Under the pieces are notes generated by a model. The model saw only the letters and a list, made by a program, of their open reading frames with translations, was not told the origin of the DNA and searched no databases. Of a stretch of 64,000 bases of DNA, positions 1 through 7,745 are shown piece by piece. Source of the stretch: CAZBGQ01 sp964491515 (GTDB lineage: Bacteria; Patescibacteriota; Gracilibacteria; UBA1369; UBA12473); assembly GCA_964491515.1 (NCBI GenBank), contig CAZBGQ010000002.1:1-64000 (forward strand). The letters are read 5' to 3'. Position 1 is the stretch's first letter; each line of letters starts with the position of its first letter. The translations under genes were made by a program, and so were the position numbers.

Positions 1-1
1 A

Positions 2-310
2 TTCAGGAGTCTAAATCTTCCAGCAGAAGAACAGGAAGCTCTTTTAAATCACATCATGGGCATTGTTAATGCAACATTTAATAACTATGGATTAAAACTT
101 GATCCACAAAAACCTGGGATTACATTATTGCTCCAGAGCTATGGCCTTTCTACCCCCCAAACTGTAACAGAAACCCCCATCTACATTATAGCTGCTCAGA
201 TTAAAGTGCATTCAGATGAGAAAGGAGAGCTTAACGTAATTCCATTCCAATTCGGAGTACCTACCGATCGTCTATTTGACCATCAGAAAGCAGAAGAAGA
301 TAATGATTAA
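2..310 (+). CDS. Hypothetical protein, C-terminal part (5' end outside window)
   Basis: The frame is open from the window edge, so this is best read as the last 102 residues of a longer protein. An internal ATG at 56 could also be the start, giving 84 residues; the sequence cannot decide. The visible part has a short acidic helical stretch, then alternating hydrophobic residues with a beta-strand look (IYIIAAQIKVH), and an acidic tail (AEEDND). No signal peptide, membrane segment or known motif is visible. I do not recognise the family. It ends 3 nt before the opposite-strand tRNA gene. Confidence 0.55.
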   Translation, partial: FRSLNLPAEEQEALLNHIMGIVNATFNNYGLKLDPQKPGITLLLQSYGLSTPQTVTETPIYIIAAQIKVHSDEKGELNVIPFQFGVPTDRLFDHQKAEEDND

Positions 311-312
311 CT

Positions 313-389
<77 letters not shown>

Positions 390-468
390 ACGATTTTTCA
401 AACATCCTTAAAGGACGCCGGCAGTATACGAAAACTCACTTATTACTGCAAGCAAATAGTAAAAACAT

Positions 469-497
469 ACGACAAAACCAGCATCATATGGTATAAT
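469..497 (+). promoter_or_regulatory. Extended -10 promoter for the VirB2-like gene array
   Basis: TATAAT lies at 492-497, preceded by TG with one base between (extended -10). ACGACA lies 17 nt upstream at 469-474 as a weak -35. The predicted start of transcription, about 504-505, is where the heptamer tract begins, so that tract would be the 5' leader. Confidence 0.6.
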
Positions 498-504
498 ATC
501 AGTA

Positions 505-553
505 CTAATCCCTAAATGCTAACCACTAAAGGCTAGCCCCTAACTCCCCTCCC
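505..553 (+). repeat. CTANNNN heptamer tract, seven units, ending 1 nt before the ATG
   Basis: Seven consecutive 7-mers: CTAATCC, CTAAATG, CTAACCA, CTAAAGG, CTAGCCC, CTAACTC, CCCTCCC. The first six begin with CTA and the period is exactly 7. The tract fills the predicted 5' leader of the gene at 555. Five similar tracts occur in the window. Confidence 0.85.
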
Positions 554-554
554 T

Positions 555-1526
555 ATGAAACGATTTCTTGCCACGCTCGGGCTTGGGCTACTAATGGTTT
601 TTTCAATGAGTCCAATAGTTTTTGCAGATTTTGCATCAACAGCTGCAGTCATATGTCAAAACTCATCCGACCCTGACTGTGAAGCCAACCAGGTCGCAAC
701 AATGGAGGCCGATGCTCAAACAACTGCCGATACCCAAGCCGCTGCCGAAGCCGCATGTAGCAGCGAACCAGCTGCTAACCAATCCACTTGTGTCGAAGAA
801 CAAATAAACCAAGCTCAAATCGATCAAGCCGCCGCCGATGCTCAAGCCGCTACCGACGCTCAATTAGCCGCCGATGAGCAAGCCGCCATCGACGCTCAAT
901 TAGCTGCCGACGAGCAATTAGCAGCCGACGAACAAACCGCCATCGACGCTCAAACAGCTGCCGATGCCCAAGCCGCTACCGATGCTCAAACAGCTGCCGA
1001 AGCCGCATGTAGCGACGAACCAACTGAAGACCAAGCCACTTGTATCGAAGACCACATTGCTGCCACCGAAGAAGCGGCTGATCAAGCCGCCGCTGATGAA
1101 GCCCAAGCCGCCGCATACGAAAACGCCGCTGCCGAAGCCGCTGCTGAAGCCATCGCCGCAAATCTCAACGACCCAAACATCATCGATCTAAATGATGGTG
1201 GATTCGATATCAACAACAGCAGCACTTTCAATACAGGAAAAATCCTCCAAGCTGACGGTCAAAACACCCAACAATTCCTAGACAAAAACAATGCAGGCGG
1301 TCCCGTCATCGCATTCCTAATAAAAGCAATCAACTTCATCACCTTAGTCATCGGATCCATTGCCATGCTCCTAATTATTCTAGGAGGCTTACTCATGGTC
1401 GCTTCTGAAGGGAATGAAGACCGAATTCAAAAAGGGAAAGACATTGTCGTCGCCGCCATTATTGGCTTAGTGATCTCAATGGCTTCCTATATGATCGTGG
1501 CTTTCGTTCAATCTATTTTCTACTAA
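555..1526 (+). CDS. Secreted Ala-rich protein with C-terminal VirB2/pilin-like two-helix domain
   Basis: 323 residues. An N-terminal signal peptide (cleavage likely after VFA, near residue 24) is followed by about 180 residues of Ala/Asp/Gln/Glu-rich, probably helical repeats. Two related Cys pairs with 8 residues between the cysteines (C-SSEPAANQ-ST-C type) show an internal duplication. The last 76 residues hold two membrane segments (about 254-281 and 297-320) joined by a charged loop (EGNEDRIQKGKD), as in TrbC/VirB2-type conjugal pilin-like proteins of CPR bacteria. It is first of five adjacent genes sharing this C-terminal layout (gap to the next gene 3 nt), so an operon is likely. Pilin or secretion-channel function is inferred from fold resemblance only. 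Confidence 0.75.
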   Translation: MKRFLATLGLGLLMVFSMSPIVFADFASTAAVICQNSSDPDCEANQVATMEADAQTTADTQAAAEAACSSEPAANQSTCVEEQINQAQIDQAAADAQAATDAQLAADEQAAIDAQLAADEQLAADEQTAIDAQTAADAQAATDAQTAAEAACSDEPTEDQATCIEDHIAATEEAADQAAADEAQAAAYENAAAEAAAEAIAANLNDPNIIDLNDGGFDINNSSTFNTGKILQADGQNTQQFLDKNNAGGPVIAFLIKAINFITLVIGSIAMLLIILGGLLMVASEGNEDRIQKGKDIVVAAIIGLVISMASYMIVAFVQSIFY

Positions 1527-1529
1527 ACT

Positions 1530-2213
1530 ATGCGTACTTTCATCGCAAAATTCATAACTTTCCTGCTTCCGCTCACCATCGCGCTAGCCATAGCAGCTCC
1601 AAGCACCTTCGCTGAAGAAACCGCCATCTCCTGTAATGGCACCGGCATATTACAAGTTCCCACGGTCGCTCAACTAATGGGCGCTGAAGACTCCAGCTTC
1701 ATTCTCACCGAAATCTATGAACCTATTGGAGACTTCAAACAAAAAATAAAAGCCGGAGACCTCATCGTTAGCCAAGTATTCTGGAAATTCACCTGCAGCA
1801 CTAGTGACCCCTACGGATGGAGTGAGGAGAACCCAGAAAAGAAAGCCACTGAAGACGGAGAACCTGTCACCATATCCGGTTATATACCCTATTGGAACGC
1901 AGCCACTAACGAACTCGGAGCATGCCCCACTGACTACGACAAATGCTCAATCGTCCAAGTCATCATTGGGCAATCTGGCACCGCAATTCTTAAAACCTAC
2001 ATAGCCATCATTTATCGCTGGGCTGCTGGAATCGTCGGAATCATTGCAGTATTAGTCATTGTCATAAGCGGTATTCAAATTTCAGCAGACCAAGGCAGCG
2101 GAGAAAATCTTAGTTCCGCAAAAACTCGCATAGGACAAGCCATTGCCGGACTTGTGATTCTCTTCTTGTCCTCGCTTATTCTGTACACAATCAACCCTAC
2201 TTTTTTTAATTAA
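1530..2213 (+). CDS. Secreted protein with VirB2/pilin-like two-helix domain
   Basis: 227 residues. The signal peptide ends near residue 28 (STFA). A middle region of about 110 residues has several cysteines (SCNG, FTCST, LGACPTDYDKCS) that could form disulfides outside the membrane. Two C-terminal membrane segments (about 160-180 and 197-220) flank a polar loop, matching the other members of the array. It follows the previous gene by 3 nt and precedes the next by 7 nt. The domain assignment rests on layout and hydrophobic pattern; the exact role is unknown. Confidence 0.7.
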   Translation: MRTFIAKFITFLLPLTIALAIAAPSTFAEETAISCNGTGILQVPTVAQLMGAEDSSFILTEIYEPIGDFKQKIKAGDLIVSQVFWKFTCSTSDPYGWSEENPEKKATEDGEPVTISGYIPYWNAATNELGACPTDYDKCSIVQVIIGQSGTAILKTYIAIIYRWAAGIVGIIAVLVIVISGIQISADQGSGENLSSAKTRIGQAIAGLVILFLSSLILYTINPTFFN

Positions 2214-2220
2214 AACTGTT

Positions 2221-2688
2221 ATGAATCAGATCAGAAAACATTTTCCTAGCCTACTGATTCTCAGTCTTATCCTTGCTGCCGCCCTCGCCGCTCCTCTCGT
2301 ATTTGCCGAAGCTCCTACCATCTACAAACCAGACTTTCTGCCTGGACCAGATCAGGCCTCACAAGGAGCAGAGGTTCAGCGCTATTTCCGAAACCAAGCC
2401 ATTCCTGCATTCATAGCTGGATTCATCGGACTCATTGGGGCCCTCTCTATTCTAGTCATCGTCTTCGCAGGCATTCGATTCATCATCGCCCACGGAGAAG
2501 AAGAAGCCATCACCAACGCAAAAAAGACTGCCACCTACGCCGTCATTGGATTTGGAATCACCATTTTTTCCTACGCCATCGTGGCCACAGTAACCACCCT
2601 TCAACTCCCAGACGAAGATAACGCAAGCGACAACCAACAAGAAGTTATTTACAGAGATCAAGCACCTGACCCTGACCCCAACCAATAA
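2221..2688 (+). CDS. Secreted small protein with VirB2/pilin-like two-helix domain
   Basis: 155 residues. The signal peptide ends near residue 29 (LVFA). A short mature N-terminus is followed by two membrane segments (about 59-85 and 101-125) around the charged loop HGEEEAITNAKKTA, and an acidic tail with about 28 polar residues. The helix-loop(E-x2-I-x2-A/G-K-K)-helix motif is shared with the neighbouring genes. Its TAA stop shares one base with the next ATG, indicating translational coupling. VirB2/TrbC-like by layout; function not shown. Confidence 0.72.
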   Translation: MNQIRKHFPSLLILSLILAAALAAPLVFAEAPTIYKPDFLPGPDQASQGAEVQRYFRNQAIPAFIAGFIGLIGALSILVIVFAGIRFIIAHGEEEAITNAKKTATYAVIGFGITIFSYAIVATVTTLQLPDEDNASDNQQEVIYRDQAPDPDPNQ

Positions 2689-3104
2689 TGAAAACAATTT
2701 TTGCCCGCCTGATCACCACCATGGCTGGACTCACTACACTAATTCCTTCAGCCTTGGCAAGCTGCGCCGATCCTGTAGACAACGAAGAAAAACTCAACTG
2801 CCTCTTCCCCACACAAGAAGAGCTCATCGGAAACGCCCGACAAAATGAAGGCACAACCAGCCTCTCAACCGGAGACCTCGGAGAAGATTTTATTCCTTTT
2901 TTCATTAATAGTGGGCTATCCATTGGAGGCACCCTAATTTTCATTTCTTTCCTTTACGCTGGATACCTTCTCGTATTCACAAATGACAGCGAAGAAAACA
3001 TCGAAAAAGGCAAAAAAATAATGATCTACTCCATTATTGGAGCCACCGTTATGGCCATCTCCTACGCCATAGTATTCGGCATCGCCAACCTTCAAATCAA
3101 CTAA
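2688..3104 (+). CDS. Secreted small protein with VirB2/pilin-like two-helix domain
   Basis: 138 residues. The signal peptide ends near residue 24 (ALAS). The short ectodomain carries two cysteines (SCADP and LNCLFP) that could pair. Two membrane segments (about 82-100 and 114-135) flank the loop NDSEENIEKGKKI. The second helix has the motif SYAIVFG, matching the gene before (SYAIVATV) and the one after (AYAIVQNV). The start overlaps the preceding stop by 1 nt. Family assignment is by resemblance within the array. Confidence 0.72.
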   Translation: MKTIFARLITTMAGLTTLIPSALASCADPVDNEEKLNCLFPTQEELIGNARQNEGTTSLSTGDLGEDFIPFFINSGLSIGGTLIFISFLYAGYLLVFTNDSEENIEKGKKIMIYSIIGATVMAISYAIVFGIANLQIN

Positions 3105-3114
3105 ACCAGATTTC

Positions 3115-3573
3115 ATGAAAAGAATACTCACCTTCCTCACTTCATTGGCATTACTCAGTGGATTACTCTTCACCCAAGTAGCACCCACTTTTGCAGCCGT
3201 GACCATTGACCAAAGCCTGAAGCCAGACTTTGCAGCAGAAACCAGAGACCCCACAGCCAGCGCAGAAGCACGATTTGGAACCACAGGTGTTAACTTAATT
3301 ATCGGAGACATTGCCGTCGTCCTAATTCAAATTTCAGGCGTACTTGCTATCTACTTCATTGTGAGCAACGGACTCACCTACGTAAAATCATTCGGACGTG
3401 ACGAAGAAATCCAACAGGCAAAAAAAGGCATAATCTGGTCAATCGCCGGCCTTGTCATTATCCTAACCGCCTACGCGATCGTTCAAAACGTCATCAAAAT
3501 CACACTCGATACTGACGTCAGCGAAGTAGGAAGCACCAACTTATTAAATTCCGGACTATTTAACCTCTTCTAA
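3115..3573 (+). CDS. Secreted small protein with VirB2/pilin-like two-helix domain, last of the array
   Basis: 152 residues. The signal peptide ends near residue 28 (TFAA). Two membrane segments (about 62-85 and 103-124) flank the loop FGRDEEIQQAKKG. A C-terminal extension of about 25 residues follows. Its 3' end overlaps the convergent metG by 18 nt, which marks the end of the five-gene array. No ATPase (VirB4, VirD4) or other conjugation protein lies next to the array in this window, so the partners of these proteins are not visible. Confidence 0.72.
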   Translation: MKRILTFLTSLALLSGLLFTQVAPTFAAVTIDQSLKPDFAAETRDPTASAEARFGTTGVNLIIGDIAVVLIQISGVLAIYFIVSNGLTYVKSFGRDEEIQQAKKGIIWSIAGLVIILTAYAIVQNVIKITLDTDVSEVGSTNLLNSGLFNLF

Positions 3574-5073
3574 ACGAGGGAATAACGAATCTCCTTTCGT
3601 TGTAACCGTCCCCTCAGTCAATCGCCCCCACTCACGAAGATCAAGTCCTTCTGACATTTTTTCTGTGACTCCCAACTGATCACGCATTTTTTGCGCAGTC
3701 CCGGGAATAAACGGTTCCAACATCCAACTCACCTGTCGAAGCCCTTCCAACAAGACATACATCACTTCAGCCAATGCCTCCGTTTTGCCTTCCTTAGCCA
3801 ACGTCCACGGCTTAGTGTCATCCACATACTTATTGCCTTCCGTTAAAAGCCCTCCAATGACCTCCATCGCTTCTTTCAAGTTAAATCCCGTCATTGCATC
3901 ATCAATCCACCGCCACCGCTGTTCGATATCATCCTGAGTGACTTTTCGCTCAACTACAGGAGGAACTTTTCCCTCAAAATATTTTTCGTTCATCGCCACC
4001 ACTCGACTCAATAAATTTCCTAAATTATTTGCTAATTCGGAGTACATAACTTTAAATCGATCCTTATTGAAATCTCCATCCTCAGACGTTGGAATCTCTT
4101 TCAATAAATAAAACCTCAACGCATCAATCCCATACTGCTCAGCTACCTCAAATGGATCCACAACATTCCCCAAAGACTTACTCATTTTCTGACCTTCCGA
4201 AGTAATAAACCCATGAATCAAAATCTGACGTGACGGCTTAACTCCCGCAGACAACAACATAGCTTGCCACATATTAGACTGCTGACGAAGGTTGTCTTTC
4301 CCCGCAATCTGAACCCCCGGCCAACATTCATTAAACGAGTCATCAGGCCACCCCAAGGTAGAAATATAGTTAACCAACGCATCAAACCACACATACATAA
4401 CATGATCAGAATCATCCGGGACTGGAATACCCCATGGCATTTTTTCCTTTAAACGAGAAATACTAAAATCATCAAGACCTTTTTCCGTAAAATTTCGGAT
4501 TTCTGTTAAACGATGTGACGGCAATACAAAATCAGGCACGTCTTCATACAACTTCAAAAGCTTGTCCTGGTAATTCGAAAACCGAAAGAAATAATTCTCC
4601 TCATCCAGCAAATCCACTTCCACATTCGGGTGAACCGGACAACGGCCCGCCTCATTCAGCTCAGATTCTGTTTTCTCTAATTCACATCCCACACAATATT
4701 TAACTCTATAATTTTTCTTATAAATATCACCATTCGCCACGCAACGTCGCCAAAATTCCTGCGCCGCCACCACATGATTCGCATCCGTGGTTCGAATAAA
4801 ATTCGTATAACTCAAATTAAGCGCGTCCTTCAACGCATCAAATTTAGCGGCATACTCATCACAATAAGCTTGAGGATCTCGTCCCTCCTCCTGAGCCTTC
4901 CGGAAAATCTTCAACCCATGCTCATCCGTTCCAGTATTAAACACCACCTCCTTTCCTCTCAATCGTTGATACCGTGCAATCGCATCCGCCTGAATGATTT
5001 CAAGGGCAAACCCAATATGAGGCTTAGCGTTTACATATGGAAGCGTGGTCGTAATGTAGAATTTATTAGTCAT
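3556..5073 (-). CDS. metG: Methionyl-tRNA synthetase
   Basis: Charges tRNA-Met with methionine. About 505 residues. The class I signature HIGF sits near residue 20 (KPHIGFALEI) and KMSKS near residue 295 (GQKMSKSLGNVV). The zinc knuckle is CVGC ... CPVH, so the fourth ligand would be His rather than the usual Cys. The C-terminal EMAP-type tRNA-binding domain found in longer MetRS is absent. An upstream in-frame TTG at 5079 exists, but ATG at 5073 is preceded by a good Shine-Dalgarno (AAGGTAGGA, 7 nt away), rare in this window, so I choose it. It lies last in the minus-strand pilus operon, 24 nt after the unknown gene ending at 5098. Confidence 0.97.
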   Translation of the reverse strand: MTNKFYITTTLPYVNAKPHIGFALEIIQADAIARYQRLRGKEVVFNTGTDEHGLKIFRKAQEEGRDPQAYCDEYAAKFDALKDALNLSYTNFIRTTDANHVVAAQEFWRRCVANGDIYKKNYRVKYCVGCELEKTESELNEAGRCPVHPNVEVDLLDEENYFFRFSNYQDKLLKLYEDVPDFVLPSHRLTEIRNFTEKGLDDFSISRLKEKMPWGIPVPDDSDHVMYVWFDALVNYISTLGWPDDSFNECWPGVQIAGKDNLRQQSNMWQAMLLSAGVKPSRQILIHGFITSEGQKMSKSLGNVVDPFEVAEQYGIDALRFYLLKEIPTSEDGDFNKDRFKVMYSELANNLGNLLSRVVAMNEKYFEGKVPPVVERKVTQDDIEQRWRWIDDAMTGFNLKEAMEVIGGLLTEGNKYVDDTKPWTLAKEGKTEALAEVMYVLLEGLRQVSWMLEPFIPGTAQKMRDQLGVTEKMSEGLDLREWGRLTEGTVTTKGDSLFPRLEEVK

Positions 5074-5097
5074 AAACAAATCCTACCTTAGAACACT

Positions 5098-5718
5098 TTA
5101 CAGGTCGAGATCATCTCCAGCCTCAAACCTTGCACGCCAATCTTTAATCAATTGCGGATAAATCCGAGATTGAAAAGCCGTCACAGTATCTTCGGCCCCC
5201 GTTCTTAATGCACGAAAAACATCTCCTCTCAAAACAAACGGATCGATTTCCACCCTATCCCCGCCCATTTCAAAAATAGTTCGAGCACTCTGCTGAATAG
5301 CCTTTGCAAATAAAGAGCGTAAAACACCAAGCTCATTCAACGTTTCAACATCAACAAAAACTCCTATCAAATCAGCCCAAGCTTCTTCGCCAGGAGAATC
5401 AACACTCCAATGTTCAAAAATAGCACCTGCAAAACCCACGAAATGCCCATCGGGTGCATCAAATACTCTCTGGAAAAATCCTTCAGGCATCAATGGCTCC
5501 GGAACTCGCCCCAACATTCTCATAGCAATAGAGCTCAAAACACGCTCAAACATAGACTCCAAAACTTCAACAGGAACTTCGTCTCCCTCAATTCCAGCAA
5601 CCTCCTGAGCAGACGCATCAAATGCTCCATCAAATTGCTCCAACAAATGCTGCTCATGTTCCCCATACAAAGTTGGACCTAAATCATACCGCTCACGAAA
5701 AGGACCATCAGCTTTCAT
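5098..5718 (-). CDS. Hypothetical acidic soluble protein
   Basis: 206 residues from the ATG at 5718. An earlier in-frame start at 5820 would overlap the upstream pilin-like gene by 44 nt and add an A/T-rich, unlikely N-terminus, so I reject it. The protein is rich in Asp, Glu, Phe and Leu and looks mostly helical. It has no signal peptide, no membrane segment and no recognised motif. It sits between the pilus genes and metG. I do not recognise the family. Confidence 0.65.
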   Translation of the reverse strand: MKADGPFRERYDLGPTLYGEHEQHLLEQFDGAFDASAQEVAGIEGDEVPVEVLESMFERVLSSIAMRMLGRVPEPLMPEGFFQRVFDAPDGHFVGFAGAIFEHWSVDSPGEEAWADLIGVFVDVETLNELGVLRSLFAKAIQQSARTIFEMGGDRVEIDPFVLRGDVFRALRTGAEDTVTAFQSRIYPQLIKDWRARFEAGDDLDL

Positions 5719-5776
5719 AAAAAATAGATTTATATTAAAAACAAGAAGAAAATATACTACCCAATTAGACGTTTTG

Positions 5777-6658
5777 TCAAGATTCTTTCTCTGACGCCAC
5801 TTGGTACAACACAAAATCAAACACCGGCAAAAACGAATCTAACTTCACTTGAGCATCAATACTCTGACGAGCACCTCCACTCTCCCCCACCGAACGAATC
5901 TGAGTATGCTCACACGCCGAAGCCTCAGGAACCCCCAGCTTAAGCATAAGTACATTTGCCTCAAGAGAATCAGATCCAAAATCCTGCAAATTCAAATTCG
6001 TAATGTTGGTCAATGTTAGATAATTAAGCTGATGATTCATTAAAAACTCCCCAATCGGATAGACCGAATCATTCGAATAGGTCACCCCTGACTGCCCATA
6101 AAAATTAGCGGTATCTGACTGCTTTAAAAAATTATCAAGCGATGAAAACCCCTTCACTCCACTAATAGCCTCCGTACTCCCATTACTAGTAAGTCCTAAG
6201 ATCTTCCACCTCAAAACATCTCCAAACACTCGATCCTGACGCTCAAAATCATAATTTAACGTAAAATTCTCCACATCAAATCGCCCTTCAGAATCATCCC
6301 ATCGAAACAAAGGCCACGACACCGATTCTTGGACTCCCAACTCTCGCCACTCATCACGATGCGAACACGGAACCTGCTTCCCCGTCGCCACTGTTTCAAC
6401 CGTTGCGATGGCTCCATTCTCAAGAACCAACTCCAATTCTTGCTGATATCCAGGCAACCGATGTTCATGCGTATACAAACGATGCTCCACCCCTGCTTCC
6501 GCCGAAAAATACGATTTCCCCGCCTCCACAACATTGTGCTCAACACGAATTGAACTCACGATCAAACGACTCATTCCCACTCCAAAAACAGATAGAAACC
6601 CCATAAGTAACAAGGCAACTAGGAGCGCACTGCCTCGATTATTAGTAATAGAATTCAT
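5777..6658 (-). CDS. PilX-like type IV pilus assembly protein
   Basis: 293 residues. The N-terminus NNRGSALLVALLLMG matches the PilX-type prepilin start: a short basic leader, Gly, then a long hydrophobic helix (residues 10-32) without the Glu5 of major pilins. SAEAGVEHRLYTHE follows, as in PilX-type minor pilins. The rest is probably a beta-rich secreted domain. It is the last prepilin-like gene of the operon, 6 nt after the preceding one. Minor pilins of this kind are thought to prime or cap the pilus; that role is inferred. Confidence 0.75.
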   Translation of the reverse strand: MNSITNNRGSALLVALLLMGFLSVFGVGMSRLIVSSIRVEHNVVEAGKSYFSAEAGVEHRLYTHEHRLPGYQQELELVLENGAIATVETVATGKQVPCSHRDEWRELGVQESVSWPLFRWDDSEGRFDVENFTLNYDFERQDRVFGDVLRWKILGLTSNGSTEAISGVKGFSSLDNFLKQSDTANFYGQSGVTYSNDSVYPIGEFLMNHQLNYLTLTNITNLNLQDFGSDSLEANVLMLKLGVPEASACEHTQIRSVGESGGARQSIDAQVKLDSFLPVFDFVLYQVASEKES

Positions 6659-6664
6659 GAAAAA

Positions 6665-7318
6665 TTATTTATAAAGCCGAGACGACACCGTGGTTTGCAA
6701 TTGGACCGGAACCGATTCTGTAAACCGGCTAGACGTGCTTCTTGCAGTGACATTAATATTCACACTTGGATGAAACTGAAATTTATCATTAGAAAAATTT
6801 TCATACGGACTCTTCGTCGGCGCAACCACAAACTCAACCTCTTCTAACGTCACACTCTGCGTTTCAAACACCTCAAACCCTGAATATCCGGCCGCCAATT
6901 TCCACGTAGACATCGATAAATTCAAATCCAATTCAATCACCTCGAATAAATCATTTTCAAAACGATAAACTGTCCGATGCTGCCCATCCTCTGAGATCAA
7001 TGGCAACACCGATGTGACTCCACTCGGATTAAACAAAGGACATTCTCCATGGATAGAAGAAACACCCCCATTCAAACAATCATAATCAATAGTATTAAGC
7101 CTCACTTCTTGTGTGAGGCGATCCACCAAGAAACGAGCCTCTCCATAAACCTTTCTCACCTCATTAGCTTCTCGGAGCGTACGACTCGTAAAAATAAATG
7201 TCGACGTAACCACTCCCACAAACACCGTAAAAATCAACATACTCACGATGAGCTCTACTAAAGTGAAAGCGTTATGAGCCTTTAGCTGGTAGCGATTAGT
7301 CGGTAGAGAAGAATTCAT
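6665..7318 (-). CDS. Prepilin-type protein (PilW/GspJ-like minor pilin)
   Basis: 217 residues. The class III prepilin signature AFTLVELIVSMLIF begins near residue 17, with the conserved Glu at +5 of the mature protein. The residue before the cut is Ala (HNA/FTLVE), not the usual Gly. A long N-terminal helix is followed by a beta-rich domain. The start lies 1 nt after the stop of the four-helix-bundle gene, so the two are tightly coupled. Likely a minor pilin processed by a prepilin peptidase not encoded in this window. Confidence 0.85.
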   Translation of the reverse strand: MNSSLPTNRYQLKAHNAFTLVELIVSMLIFTVFVGVVTSTFIFTSRTLREANEVRKVYGEARFLVDRLTQEVRLNTIDYDCLNGGVSSIHGECPLFNPSGVTSVLPLISEDGQHRTVYRFENDLFEVIELDLNLSMSTWKLAAGYSGFEVFETQSVTLEEVEFVVAPTKSPYENFSNDKFQFHPSVNINVTARSTSSRFTESVPVQLQTTVSSRLYK

Positions 7319-7319
7319 A

Positions 7320-7685
7320 TCAAACTTTTATAGTAAAAATAAGCTTATTAAGCATTTTCATAACCTCATCAAGAAGTGACTCACAATCAGAATAATCTAA
7401 CTCCGAACCAAACGATAGACGTCTAGCAATTTCAATCTGTGTTTCAAGCTCAGCACCCGACCCAAAAGAAGTTGTTAAGAAATAACAAAAATCTTTATCC
7501 GTTCCACGCTTACTCCCCTCTGCAATATTTGAAGGAATAGAAACAGCAGCTCTCCGCATTTGAGAAGTCAATCCATATAATTCAGATTTAGAAAAATGCT
7601 CAGTTAATTCATAAACCTTAACAACAAGATCCATCGATTTCTGCCAAACCACAAGATTTTTATAATTTCTACTAACTTTAGTCAT
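7320..7685 (-). CDS. Four-helix bundle protein (S23/23S rRNA intervening-sequence family)
   Basis: 121 residues with the family hallmarks LVVWQKSMDLV near the start, the central RRAAVSIPSNIAEGSKR, and the late SFGSGAELETQI stretch. This family was first seen as an ORF inside 23S rRNA intervening sequences and is common as a free-standing gene in CPR and Bacteroidetes. Its biochemical role is poorly known. Here it sits inside a prepilin operon, between two prepilin genes and 1 nt upstream of the second. The gap before it carries a CTANNNN heptamer tract. Insertion of a mobile-like cassette into the operon is a possible reading. Confidence 0.9.
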   Translation of the reverse strand: MTKVSRNYKNLVVWQKSMDLVVKVYELTEHFSKSELYGLTSQMRRAAVSIPSNIAEGSKRGTDKDFCYFLTTSFGSGAELETQIEIARRLSFGSELDYSDCESLLDEVMKMLNKLIFTIKV

Positions 7686-7689
7686 GAAC

Positions 7690-7745
7690 CTAAAGATTAT
7701 AAGCTACTCGCTACCTACTACCCACTAACCGCTACCAACTACAAC
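7690..7745 (+). repeat. CTANNNN heptamer tract, eight units, in phase with a stop codon
   Basis: Eight 7-mers: CTAAAGA, TTATAAG, CTACTCG, CTACCTA, CTACCCA, CTAACCG, CTACCAA, CTACAAC. The last CTA (7739-7741) is the complement of the TAG stop of the upstream minus-strand prepilin gene. The tract fills the gap between that gene and the four-helix-bundle gene. On the plus strand it has the same orientation as the other tracts, although the flanking genes are on the minus strand. Confidence 0.85.

Noticed and set aside
5719..5820. Longer N-terminus of the gene ending at 5098
   Set aside because: It would overlap the upstream pilin-like gene by 44 nt and adds an A/T-rich stretch unlike the rest of the protein.
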